The position numbers were made by a program, and so were the translations under genes. DNA of 55,255 nucleotides from Lachnospiraceae bacterium (lineage in GTDB: Bacteria > Bacillota > Clostridia > Lachnospirales > Lachnospiraceae), in contig JAFYGB010000036.1 of NCBI GenBank assembly GCA_017543445.1, positions 1 to 55,255 of the forward strand, written 5' to 3'. Of this stretch, positions 37,462-44,820 are shown in pieces. Positions within the stretch are counted from its first letter, which is position 1; each line of letters begins with the position of its first letter. Below the pieces are notes generated by a model that saw nothing but the letters and a program-made list of their open reading frames with translations, was not told where the DNA came from and did not search any database.

Positions 37462-37515
37462 CCCGACTTCCTTTCTGTCAAACTCCGCGCGGACATTTAC
37501 CGCGCAAAGGAAATA

Positions 37516-38487
37516 TTAAGCCTGATTTTTCTTACGAGCTGCAACGGTAGCAACTGCTGCGCCTGCAGCGATCACGAACAACCATGCAACCGGTGTTGCA
37601 TCGCCGGTGGGCGTTGCGGATGCCGGAGCTGCAACGATGGTTCCCGGTGCGTAACGAAGTACGAGCGGGCAGCCGTTCTCAGCGTACTTGCTGATCGTAA
37701 GCTCTGCCGGAAGCTTCGCCATAACTGCATCGGAGAGAGTGATCTCACCGTTATCATCGGTCTTATAAGTCTCGCCGCCGATGGTAACGTCCATACCGGT
37801 AACCTTAACTTCTGCTGTAGAAGCCTTACCTTCTGCATCATACGTGGTCTTCATGGATGTGAAGGAGAGCTTCTTATCTGCGATCTTTTCGGTATTCATG
37901 ATCGGGTAATCCATACCTACGCCGTACTCATCGGAGTAGTACAGAACGATGCTGTCGCCGGCTGCGATCTCGTATGCATCGATGCCTACCGCAGCAGCGG
38001 TTCCGTTCACCTGGTACATCCAGCCGTCCCAACCGCCATACGTAGCGGCCTTTACGCCATTGACCTCGGTAATATAGTTCGAATCTGCACCAACGATGGT
38101 GATGTCATCGGTCTGCGCATCCAGGCCCATAAGAACATCCTTAACCGTCGCCTTCGCTCCCTCAGCAACCGAAACCGTCACGTCGTTATTGTACATCATC
38201 TTATCGATGCCTTCGATACGAACGTGTGCAGAAACCTCTACGGTCTTCGCATCTACAGCCGGTACGGTAGCATCGGTATCGCCTGTGGTAGCGCCCACGG
38301 TGTCACCCTCGCTCTCGCCTTCAACGGCCTTCGTAACAGGCTCGCCTTCCACCGACTCAGCCTCTTTCGTAGTGTCGATCACTTCAGAAGCTGCCGTCGT
38401 CGCCTCGTCATCGGCAAATACCGCAACGGGAGCTGCAACCAGCATTCCTGCCGCTAAAAGTGCAGAAAATCTTTTCTTCATATTCAT
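37516..38487 (-). CDS. DUF4430 surface protein with C-terminal anchor
   Basis: A 323-residue exported protein. A signal peptide (about 1-25, ending VFA) is followed by an acidic Thr/Glu spacer, then a DUF4430 domain (about 90-190) with the hallmark GGWDGWMYQVNG and AAGDSIVLYYSDEYG. A second beta-rich region leads to a sorting-type C-terminus: TPTGD, hydrophobic helix, then ARKKNQA. GGAGG lies eight bases before the ATG and a good promoter 45 bp upstream. As first gene of the ECF operon it is probably an outer ligand-binding partner of the transcobalamin-like protein. Confidence 0.85.
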   Translation of the reverse strand: MNMKKRFSALLAAGMLVAAPVAVFADDEATTAASEVIDTTKEAESVEGEPVTKAVEGESEGDTVGATTGDTDATVPAVDAKTVEVSAHVRIEGIDKMMYNNDVTVSVAEGAKATVKDVLMGLDAQTDDITIVGADSNYITEVNGVKAATYGGWDGWMYQVNGTAAAVGIDAYEIAAGDSIVLYYSDEYGVGMDYPIMNTEKIADKKLSFTSMKTTYDAEGKASTAEVKVTGMDVTIGGETYKTDDNGEITLSDAVMAKLPAELTISKYAENGCPLVLRYAPGTIVAAPASATPTGDATPVAWLFVIAAGAAVATVAARKKNQA

Positions 38488-38531
38488 AATCTATACCTCC
38501 TATCATATGTCGGGGCTATACCCCACCGCAT

Positions 38532-38560
38532 ATGATACCACAGATCGGAAAATGATGCAA
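38532..38560 (-). promoter_or_regulatory. Promoter of the DUF4430-ECF transporter operon
   Basis: Minus strand TTGCAT (38560-38555) and TATCAT (38537-38532), 17 bp apart. The resulting leader is only about 40 nt. A 9 bp inverted repeat (GAAAATGAT/ATCATTTTC) overlaps the -35 and may end transcription of the NUDIX gene. Confidence 0.7.
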
Positions 38561-38585
38561 CTTTTTATCATTTTCGCCGCTTTTT

Positions 38586-39149
38586 TCAACCATTTTCGGC
38601 TGATTCGCCCGTCGGTATTAGCCCTTCTTCCACCAGTTTGCGTATCAGCATTTCATCCCGATGGAACAGGTGATGCATATGGTCTTCATGGCCCGGTCCG
38701 CCGCCCATTTCCCCGTGGTCGTGATCCCAATTCGTCCGGATCGCGGTTTCCGGTGTCACCCAGCACAGCTCGTAGTCTTCTACGATCTCGTACCCTTCCA
38801 GTTCCTGCTCCAGTTGCTGCTCCTCTACCTCGCACAGATAGTAGTAATTCTCCTGAATGAAGAGGTCATCGATGGCCCCCTTCTCCTTCCGGATCAGCAG
38901 CCCGTACTCCCGAATCGTTTCGGGGCGCACCTTAAGGCCCAGTTCCTCCCGGACCTCGCGGATCAGCGCCTCCTCCTGGCTCTCACCCGGATCGATCCCG
39001 CCCCCGGCAAAAGTGTAGTAGTCGAACTTTCGGCTGTGGATCATGCCGAGTTTTCCGTCTTTGATGATGATGGCACGCACCGAGGGACGGACCCCTACCG
39101 TTCCGTCGACTTTGTAGTTTTTATAATCATAAACGTAAAGCGTTCGCAT
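38586..39149 (-). CDS. NUDIX hydrolase
   Basis: A 187-residue pyrophosphohydrolase. The Nudix box is intact: GIDPGESQEEALIREV then REELGL, with the metal-binding Glu residues in place near residue 60-75. A WVTPETAI segment follows near 138, as in ADP-ribose or nucleotide-type members. The substrate is unknown. It lies directly upstream of the DUF4430-ECF operon in the same direction, but the operon has its own promoter. Confidence 0.88.
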   Translation of the reverse strand: MRTLYVYDYKNYKVDGTVGVRPSVRAIIIKDGKLGMIHSRKFDYYTFAGGGIDPGESQEEALIREVREELGLKVRPETIREYGLLIRKEKGAIDDLFIQENYYYLCEVEEQQLEQELEGYEIVEDYELCWVTPETAIRTNWDHDHGEMGGGPGHEDHMHHLFHRDEMLIRKLVEEGLIPTGESAENG

Positions 39150-39194
39150 GGTGCATTACCTCATGTTCTTTCGAGGGCTTTCTCTTCTACGCCC

Positions 39195-40451
39195 TCAGGC
39201 GTTATTCTTCGGGCGCACTACTTTCCAAAGGATACCGACCACCATGGCACCGATACCAACGTAAAGCACCATCATCCCGGTCTTTTCGAAATGCGTAAAG
39301 ACTGCCTTGTCCAGCAGATCGGCCAATCCCTCACCGACCTTGGAGAGCAACGATTTTCGAATGGCCAGTTCTCCGACCTTCACACCACCAAACGCAGCGC
39401 CGCCCACGCATACTGCCGTCAGGCCGAGCCGGATCAGCGCACTGTCCACATACCGGCCGAAGATCAAAAACACCAGCACAGCGAAGAAGACCGACACTCC
39501 GAGTAGTATCTTCAACGCAACTCCTGACAGTCCCCAGCGCACGGCCTTCATCACCTCCGCTACGCCTTTCTGTTCTCCACCGGTCAGTTTCGACATTTCC
39601 TCGGTATTGAATTTTCCGATCTCTTCTTTGATGGAGGCGTAGTCCTCCGCTTCCAGTTTCTGTCCGATCATGCTTTCGATCTTATCGGAGTTCTTCTCCA
39701 GCAGTTCGACCGTTTTATCCGGGTCGATGGCGAACTCTTCCTTCTCGCCGGTCAGATACCCCGTGACGTCGCCGAGAACCTCTGCGACTATGTCCTTCGT
39801 GTCCTCGTCGGTCAAAAGTTCATTGATACTGTCTTCGGTCAGGCCGGGAAATCTTTCCTTCTGATCTTCCGGAATCTGATCCAGGATAAATTCGGAAATC
39901 GTCTTTCCTTCATCCTCGCTGTTTCCGGTCAGTTTTCCGATGTCTATGGTCGTGATCTCGGATGAATCCAACACCGCCTTCGTTAAACTCTCTGCGGACA
40001 ATGTCTTTTCGATGCAATACAGCGCCAGCGAAGCCAATCCCGAAAGGAACAGGAAGAAACATACGATAAACGCAAAAAATCTCCGTCCGCCGCCCGGGCC
40101 GTTCTTCTTTTTGATTCTCTGGATGTTAGGATCCGGGGCACCGTACATTCCCGGCGCAGGCTGGTACTGCGGGATCGTTCCCTGCTTAATGTACGGCTCA
40201 TACTCCTCGTACGATCCTGTTGGTTGCGTCTTCTGCGGCGCCGAAGGCGCTGCCACCGTCACCTGTGCCGCCATGATCTTCGGCATTTCAGAAGCGCTCG
40301 GCGGTTCCGAAACATTCGGCGTTTGCGGCGCATTCGAAGATGGAGCACTCGCAGTGGATGCATTCTCCCCGCCGATCACACTTCTACAATTCATACAAAA
40401 CTTATAACCAGCCTCTGTTTCCTGTTTGCACACTGGACAAATGATCTTCAT
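39195..40451 (-). CDS. Zinc-ribbon membrane protein, unknown
   Basis: A 418-residue protein. A zinc ribbon (CPVC near residue 5 and CMNC near 20) is followed by a Pro/Ala/Ser-rich spacer, one membrane helix (about 128-150), an acidic extracytoplasmic region with several TIDIGKLTGNSEDEGKT-like helices, and two or three more helices in the last 120 residues. I start it at 40451 with AGAGG upstream. It recalls the ribbon-plus-membrane gene at 5965 in layout but is a different protein. No function recognised. Confidence 0.72.
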   Translation of the reverse strand: MKIICPVCKQETEAGYKFCMNCRSVIGGENASTASAPSSNAPQTPNVSEPPSASEMPKIMAAQVTVAAPSAPQKTQPTGSYEEYEPYIKQGTIPQYQPAPGMYGAPDPNIQRIKKKNGPGGGRRFFAFIVCFFLFLSGLASLALYCIEKTLSAESLTKAVLDSSEITTIDIGKLTGNSEDEGKTISEFILDQIPEDQKERFPGLTEDSINELLTDEDTKDIVAEVLGDVTGYLTGEKEEFAIDPDKTVELLEKNSDKIESMIGQKLEAEDYASIKEEIGKFNTEEMSKLTGGEQKGVAEVMKAVRWGLSGVALKILLGVSVFFAVLVFLIFGRYVDSALIRLGLTAVCVGGAAFGGVKVGELAIRKSLLSKVGEGLADLLDKAVFTHFEKTGMMVLYVGIGAMVVGILWKVVRPKNNA

Positions 40452-40584
40452 ATATACCTCTCGTTCCGATATCTCCGCATATCTTTCGATCGTGATCTGG
40501 TCGCAACTCCCCACTACTATCTACCTACTGAAAATGTACCACAAATCGTACGTTTTCGCAATATACACAGGCTGTTTATTCGAC

Positions 40585-40613
40585 CAAAAAAGGGGCATTT
40601 CGTGAATGCCCCT
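40585..40613 (-). terminator. Terminator after the ribbon-helix-helix gene
   Basis: A perfect 9 bp stem (40591-40599 with 40605-40613) followed on the minus strand by six T residues, a few bases past the stop of the small gene. Confidence 0.9.
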
Positions 40614-40618
40614 CAATA

Positions 40619-40813
40619 CTACGGAGTCTCCTCCGTTTCTTTTAGATCCGGCACATATCGGCCGGTCTTTTTATGCTGCTTTACACATTCCGTGAGCAAA
40701 TATTCGATCTGTCCGTTGACGGAACGGAAATCGGACTCTGCCCAAGCTGCGAGATCCTCGTACAGCTTGGGCGAAAGTCTTAACGGAATTTGTTTTTTCT
40801 TATCTTCGTTCAC
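40619..40813 (-). CDS. Small Arc-type ribbon-helix-helix protein
   Basis: A 64-residue protein. The N-terminal beta strand KKQIPLRLSPKLYEDLAAWA and the following helices with VNGQIEYLL match the Arc/MetJ ribbon-helix-helix fold, which binds DNA as a dimer. The start codon is GTG, sharing its G with the stop (TAG) of the upstream SPFH gene. There is no clear Shine-Dalgarno site, so it should depend on translational coupling. It may instead act as a protein partner of the SPFH protein. A strong terminator follows. Confidence 0.75.
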   Translation of the reverse strand: MNEDKKKQIPLRLSPKLYEDLAAWAESDFRSVNGQIEYLLTECVKQHKKTGRYVPDLKETEETP

Positions 40814-41811
40814 TAATACAGTGTGCCCGAATTAACGACGGGCTGCGCATCGTGATTGCCGCAAAGGACTACCAACAGATTCGAAACCATTGCCGCCTTA
40901 CGTTCCTCATCCAGTACTACTGTCTGGTTCTGGCTCAGACGTTCCAGTGCCATCTCAACCATACCGACTGCACCGTCCACGATCATCTTTCTAGCATCGA
41001 TGATCGCCGATGCCTGCTGACGCTGAAGCATAACTGCTGCGATCTCGGGAGCATATGCAAGGTAGGTGATACGAGACTCCATGATCTCGATACCAGCATC
41101 TACTACCTTTGCTGCGATCTCGTCGCGGATCTGGCGTGCTACCAGTTCGCTCGAACCACGAAGGCTGCCCTCGTCTGCGATACCATCGCCCGTGGTATCA
41201 ACATTGGCCGCTACATCGTACGGATAGATGCGGACAATGTTACGCAGAGCCGCGTCACACTGCAGGGACAGATACTCTTTGTAGTTATCAACGTTGAACG
41301 CCGCCTTTGCGGTGTCAACAACTCTCCATGTAACCGCGATACCGATCTCGACCGGATTACCGAGGCAATCGTTGATCTTCTGAACGTTGTTGTTCAGGGT
41401 CATGATCTTCAGGGACATCTTTTTACTCAGAAGTGCCTGCGCGGTCGCTGCCGCCGCTGCCTGACTGGAGGACAGCGTTACGTCGCGGCTCTGGTTCAGC
41501 TTCGTCGCTGCCGCAGGGTTAACACCTACGCAGAACGGATTAACCCAGTAGAAACCGTCTTCCTTCAGCGTTCCGACATAACGGCCGAACAAGGTCAGCA
41601 CCAATGCCTCCGAAGGTTTGATGACCTTCAGGCCCAGCAACAGGATCCAGCCGATGGAGAGCCAAATGATGGTTCCTACCATAACCGGAATGTTCTGCAC
41701 ATCCTCCTGCACCGCCCAAACCAGGCCCAGCACTGCAGCTGCGGTCGATGCAAAATAGAACAGGAGCATCAGCGCTCCGCTACCTTTCTTACCGATGATC
41801 TTCTCTTTCAT
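40813..41811 (-). CDS. SPFH/Band 7 domain membrane protein
   Basis: A 332-residue protein. Two membrane helices (about 10-55) are followed by the SPFH domain starting with VIKPSEALVLTLFGRYVGTL, and then a helical region with RQIRDEIAAKVVDAGIEIMESRITYLAYAPEIAAVML-type sequence characteristic of the prohibitin/stomatin class. Such proteins organise membrane microdomains. I start it at 41811 with AGAGG upstream; the frame extends 70 codons further through the tRNA-side region but without support. It shares a base with the following ribbon-helix-helix gene. Confidence 0.9.
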   Translation of the reverse strand: MKEKIIGKKGSGALMLLFYFASTAAAVLGLVWAVQEDVQNIPVMVGTIIWLSIGWILLLGLKVIKPSEALVLTLFGRYVGTLKEDGFYWVNPFCVGVNPAAATKLNQSRDVTLSSSQAAAAATAQALLSKKMSLKIMTLNNNVQKINDCLGNPVEIGIAVTWRVVDTAKAAFNVDNYKEYLSLQCDAALRNIVRIYPYDVAANVDTTGDGIADEGSLRGSSELVARQIRDEIAAKVVDAGIEIMESRITYLAYAPEIAAVMLQRQQASAIIDARKMIVDGAVGMVEMALERLSQNQTVVLDEERKAAMVSNLLVVLCGNHDAQPVVNSGTLY

Positions 41812-42001
41812 TTCCACAACCTCTTTTCTCAATTGCTTAATTACAGGTCCATCTCTTCCTGTAATGTTATCGTATTTCCCCCGGAACTTCCTTTGCGATC
41901 CGGTTGATATCATCATGATATCATTGCGATTACAACGAGTCAAGGTCTTTTTTCTTACGGTTTCCTTACGACGATTTCGTATTAGGCCCTCTTCAGCCCA
42001 C

Positions 42002-42027
42002 AAAAAAACGCCGCATAACATGCAGCG
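42002..42027 (-). terminator. Terminator of tRNA-Ala
   Basis: An 8 bp stem with one G-U pair (42009-42016 with 42020-42027) and a three-base loop, followed on the minus strand by seven T residues. It sits eight bases past the tRNA end. Confidence 0.9.
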
Positions 42028-42034
42028 CTTACCG

Positions 42035-42107
42035 TGGACCCGGTGGGATTCGAACCCATGACCTCTGCGTTGCGAACGCAGCGCTCTCCCAACTGAGCTA
42101 CGGGCCC
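42035..42107 (-). tRNA. tRNA-Ala (CGC)
   Basis: A 73 nt cloverleaf. The anticodon loop reads TTCGCAA, so the anticodon is CGC. The acceptor stem GGGCCCG pairs with CGGGTCC and has the G3-U70 wobble that marks tRNA-Ala. The discriminator is A and CCA is not encoded. It is a single gene with its own promoter and terminator. Confidence 0.97.
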
Positions 42108-42117
42108 TGACAACGGA

Positions 42118-42146
42118 ATTATGTCACGATTCTCCGTGTTTGTCAA
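42118..42146 (-). promoter_or_regulatory. Promoter of tRNA-Ala
   Basis: Minus strand TTGACA (42146-42141) and CATAAT (42123-42118) with a 17 bp spacer, ending 11 bp before the tRNA. Confidence 0.88.
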
Positions 42147-42451
42147 GACCTGTTTTGCTGACATATCTGTGCCACTGCGAAAGGTTCTTTTTGACACGTT
42201 TCAGCTATGCTCGACGGCCCGAAGGGTGCTCTCCGCTGACACACATACGCCAGGAGCCACAACAACGCGGAGAAGCGTTTGGGGAAGGGAAGCGGAAGAG
42301 CTTGAGGGGTATCACAGGGAGGAGGTCTCCACATTTCGCCCAAGTTGTCCCTAAACGGGCCGCGCCCCCTCTTTTTAGGTACAAAAGTTTGTTTCCGAAG
42401 GTTGCTCCTGAGGCCATCCTGTACCTAACTTACATTGGTCTTGATCACCCC
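42147..42451. other. Long intergenic region, no gene seen
   Basis: About 300 bp between the tRNA-Ala promoter and the large hairpin. Open frames exist on both strands but their translations are Arg/Pro/Ser-rich and lack ribosome sites, so I reject them. The region holds a degenerate copy of the repeat seen at 44171 (around 42165-42200) and an 8 bp inverted repeat (TTAGGTAC near 42376, GTACCTAA near 42421). It may hold a non-coding RNA or an intergenic repeat. Confidence 0.4.
42165..42200. repeat. Degenerate copy of the REP-like element
   Basis: The core GGTTCTTTTTGACACGTTTC at about 42181-42200 matches GGTTCTTTTTGTCACCTTTC in the element at 44171 in 18 of 20 bases. The flanking inverted repeat is not preserved. 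Confidence 0.45.
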
Positions 42452-42535
42452 GTATCACAACAAAAAAACCCTGTCAAGGCTGCGAAGCACCGCCGCAGGC
42501 GGCCCGGCCTTGACAGAGTCTTTTTGTTGTGATAC
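42452..42535. terminator. Large two-tier inverted repeat, bidirectional terminator
   Basis: The outer arms (42452-42466 and 42521-42535) are perfect 15 bp complements containing A/T tracts. The inner arms (CTGTCAAGGC at 42471-42480 and its complement at 42507-42516) form a 10 bp stem with further GC pairing inside. Read on the minus strand, the inner stem is followed by seven T residues, eight bases after the sigma factor gene ends. It can act both ways. An 84 bp element with such long outer arms could also be a small mobile (MITE-like) repeat. Confidence 0.8.
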
Positions 42536-42543
42536 CCGCTCTC

Positions 42544-44088
42544 TTATCTCCGAATATAGAAAGTGGTGACATTCTGCTCTTCGGTTCCTTTGGTGAGCAG
42601 CCCGCTTTCCATCACAACCGGGACGATGTTCTCCAGGATGCTCCACATGGAGACGATGCTTCCGATCTCCGCGGCGTGGGCAATGTCCTTCGGGGTCGAT
42701 GCGGCCAGGGTCTGCGCCGCGTGCTCGCGAAGTTTCGCCGACAGGTCCGCCATAGAGTCGATCTCGGCGGCCAGTTTTTCCATGAGCTCGATATAGTACT
42801 TTTCGGAGATCTCACAATAGTTCGGGCAGATCTTTCCGTCCTCGATATGAACGATCTTATTCTCGATCATGTCGGACAGTGTCTCCCACTCCGCCATCTC
42901 GCTACGGCGTTCCTCGCAGGCGAGCAGCACATCGCGCATGCCCCTCTCGAACGGGTTCACTACGCGGTTCGACAGGCGGTTGAAATTCATGGCCCGCAGG
43001 AAGCCGTGGTTCAGCGAGTACATCCCGTAGAAGCCGGAGACCTCCACCTCGTGCTCGCCGCGCTCGCCCATTACATATCCGCGGGATCCATTGGCCAGAA
43101 GTGGAAATGTCAGCGGCAACTGCATCTTGCTTTCCGAATTCTGCGCCGCTTCCCACAGGATCAGCATCAGAACGAACCAGCCGCGCACGTTTTCGTCGTC
43201 CTTATAGCAAGTGAAATCGCTCTCTTTGAGGATCGCGATTCCTCTTTTCACCATGGCGCGGATCGCGTCGATGTTCTCGGTCAATGCTTTGCGGGCCGCA
43301 GTCTTGACCTCGTTTAGGAACGCATTGTCATAGATCACGATACCGCTACGGTACTTATTGCCCTGCTTCACCAGGACCTCGTACTTCAAAAGTCGCTCCA
43401 CCTCCTCCTCGAGGTACGGCATCGAAACGCCGACCTCCATGCTGAGCTCCTCCAGCGTCTTCGGCGCGTCATAGACCGAAAGCATGATGCTTCCCGGCAG
43501 TTTGCGGTCGAACAGCGACCAATATCCTTCTCCCCCATCGCCCCAGAAATTCATCGTAAACTTCTCCGGTGCGTAACTATAAACTCCATATTCTCTTTGC
43601 ATGTCCATTCCTTTCCGGACTTTTTTTCGTCCTTCGAACAGATACTGCTTTACATTCGTCACGGTCAATCCCGTCTCGCCTGCGATCTCTTCGCAGGTTT
43701 TCTGCTGAATGTAATGCGCGATCATGACCTTGCGGTACTTTTCGCTGAGCAGGGACAGCTCCCGCCGGAGCGTCAACAGCTCCTCTTCGTGGATCAGCTG
43801 CTCCTCGGGCGTGATCATAAACGCGCCCGCATAGTCCTCGGGGATCTCCGTCGTCGTCCTCCGCGCGGCCTTGCGCCAGAAACTCCTGCACAGGTTCCCG
43901 GCTACCGACCACATGTAACTGTGCACCGCCGCGTCGTCCCTCACCTCAGAGTACGACCGCAGCAGCTCCAGCATGATGTCCGACGCCACATCCTCCGCGT
44001 CCGCCGCATTTCCCAATCTGCGCACACAGTACAGATAGATCTTCTTCATATTTTCCGAAACGATCTGTTCCATCTGTTCTTTCGTCAT
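42544..44088 (-). CDS. ECF-type RNA polymerase sigma factor with long C-terminal extension
   Basis: A 514-residue protein. Residues about 1-75 are sigma region 2 (AEDVASDIMLELLRSY and SYMWSVAGNLCRSFWRK) and about 105-165 are region 4 (LLSEKYRKVMIAHYIQQKTCEEIA then a helix-turn-helix with VTNVKQYLFEGRKKV). The remaining 345 residues are unusual: a segment resembling a winged helix (PKTLEELSMEVGVSMPYLEEEVERLL-like, about 215-250) and a large helical part with no recognised domain. ECF sigmas normally have about 180 residues. I start it at 44088 with AGAGG seven bases upstream. No anti-sigma gene is adjacent, so the extension may act as the sensor. A candidate self-recognised promoter lies upstream. 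Confidence 0.85.
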   Translation of the reverse strand: MTKEQMEQIVSENMKKIYLYCVRRLGNAADAEDVASDIMLELLRSYSEVRDDAAVHSYMWSVAGNLCRSFWRKAARRTTTEIPEDYAGAFMITPEEQLIHEEELLTLRRELSLLSEKYRKVMIAHYIQQKTCEEIAGETGLTVTNVKQYLFEGRKKVRKGMDMQREYGVYSYAPEKFTMNFWGDGGEGYWSLFDRKLPGSIMLSVYDAPKTLEELSMEVGVSMPYLEEEVERLLKYEVLVKQGNKYRSGIVIYDNAFLNEVKTAARKALTENIDAIRAMVKRGIAILKESDFTCYKDDENVRGWFVLMLILWEAAQNSESKMQLPLTFPLLANGSRGYVMGERGEHEVEVSGFYGMYSLNHGFLRAMNFNRLSNRVVNPFERGMRDVLLACEERRSEMAEWETLSDMIENKIVHIEDGKICPNYCEISEKYYIELMEKLAAEIDSMADLSAKLREHAAQTLAASTPKDIAHAAEIGSIVSMWSILENIVPVVMESGLLTKGTEEQNVTTFYIRR

Positions 44089-44129
44089 CGTGTTACCTCT
44101 CTGCATCTTTGAAAGCTTTCACCTATATA

Positions 44130-44155
44130 GTCGCGCTTTCCGGAAAATGGTTAGG
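44130..44155 (-). promoter_or_regulatory. Candidate ECF-type promoter of the sigma factor gene
   Basis: Minus strand CCTAAC (44155-44150) and CGAC (44133-44130) are 16 bp apart. This resembles ECF promoters with an AAC -35 core and a CGAC -10 core, such as those of Bacillus SigX. It is about 42 bp upstream of the start codon. A single site in one window is weak proof. Confidence 0.4.
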
Positions 44156-44170
44156 ACCCTTTTTTAAAAA

Positions 44171-44220
44171 AATGTGTCAATGGGGACGGTTCTTTTTGTC
44201 ACCTTTCCCACTGACACATT
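44171..44220. repeat. REP-like palindromic element
   Basis: AATGTGTCA at 44171-44179 is the exact complement of TGACACATT at 44212-44220. Between them lies TGGGGACGGTTCTTTTTGTC. I recall similar words scattered in many Clostridia beside REP-associated (Y1-type) transposase elements, but no transposase is in the window. A degenerate copy is at 42165. It lies between the sigma factor promoter and the sce7726 stop. Confidence 0.6.
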
Positions 44221-44226
44221 GCTCTT

Positions 44227-44820
44227 CTATTCTTCGTCTTCGCCTTCGTAGAGGGAGTAGTCCCTCTGGATCAATGCTTCACACAGCTCCGCGCGCACGG
44301 TGTCGCGCGACAAGCCGTGGTAGATCATCTCACGGAGGCGCTGCTTATTCTTACCGGACACGGCACCCAAGTTATGGCGGTGAATGATCTCGATCAGCTC
44401 GGATCTCCACAATAAGTGTAATTGCGAGCGCAAATGTTCGCGGGGGCCGGGTACGGCCTCACGCAGGATCTCGAGGGAAGGCTTATCCTCCTCGTTCTCG
44501 CCCTTTTTGATCAGGATCACGCCCCAGTTCTCCGGGACTTCCTCCTGCACTTTCTCTAAATATTTCGCGCCGACCACGATGTAGCTGCGGTCGCAGAACT
44601 GGTGGTAGCCCTTGATCTGCCGCTTCAGCCGCGCCAGCGTGTCGCGGTCGCTTTTGATCTCAAACCCAATCAGATCCTCGCGCACCAAAAGCGCATCGGC
44701 CCGCGTCCGGCGTCCCATCACAAATTCCTCAAAAAAACGTCCGCGCAGTCCCTGCTCATCCAAATATTCGAACAGGATCGGACGGATATCTTCGTCCTTC
44801 ATCTTCTGGGCATCTTTCAT
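44227..44820 (-). CDS. sce7726 family protein (PD-(D/E)XK nuclease-like)
   Basis: A 197-residue protein. The family core is clear: RRTRADALLVREDLIGFEIKSDRDT near residues 37-60, where Asp, Glu and Lys form a restriction-endonuclease-like active site, followed by LKRQIKGYHQFCDRSYIVVG and VPENWGVILI. Function is undetermined; the fold suggests nucleic acid cleavage or repair. Its start overlaps the rsmI stop (ATGA), so it belongs to that operon. The REP-like element lies just downstream and may end the transcript. Confidence 0.85.
   Translation of the reverse strand: MKDAQKMKDEDIRPILFEYLDEQGLRGRFFEEFVMGRRTRADALLVREDLIGFEIKSDRDTLARLKRQIKGYHQFCDRSYIVVGAKYLEKVQEEVPENWGVILIKKGENEEDKPSLEILREAVPGPREHLRSQLHLLWRSELIEIIHRHNLGAVSGKNKQRLREMIYHGLSRDTVRAELCEALIQRDYSLYEGEDEE

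Noticed and set aside
38488-38585. Cobalamin riboswitch before the DUF4430 gene
   Set aside because: The gap is too short and lacks the conserved B12-box.
42140-42532. A 130-codon plus-strand frame crossing the region beside tRNA-Ala
   Set aside because: It runs through the repeat-like region into the terminator hairpin, is Arg/Pro-rich, and has no ribosome site.
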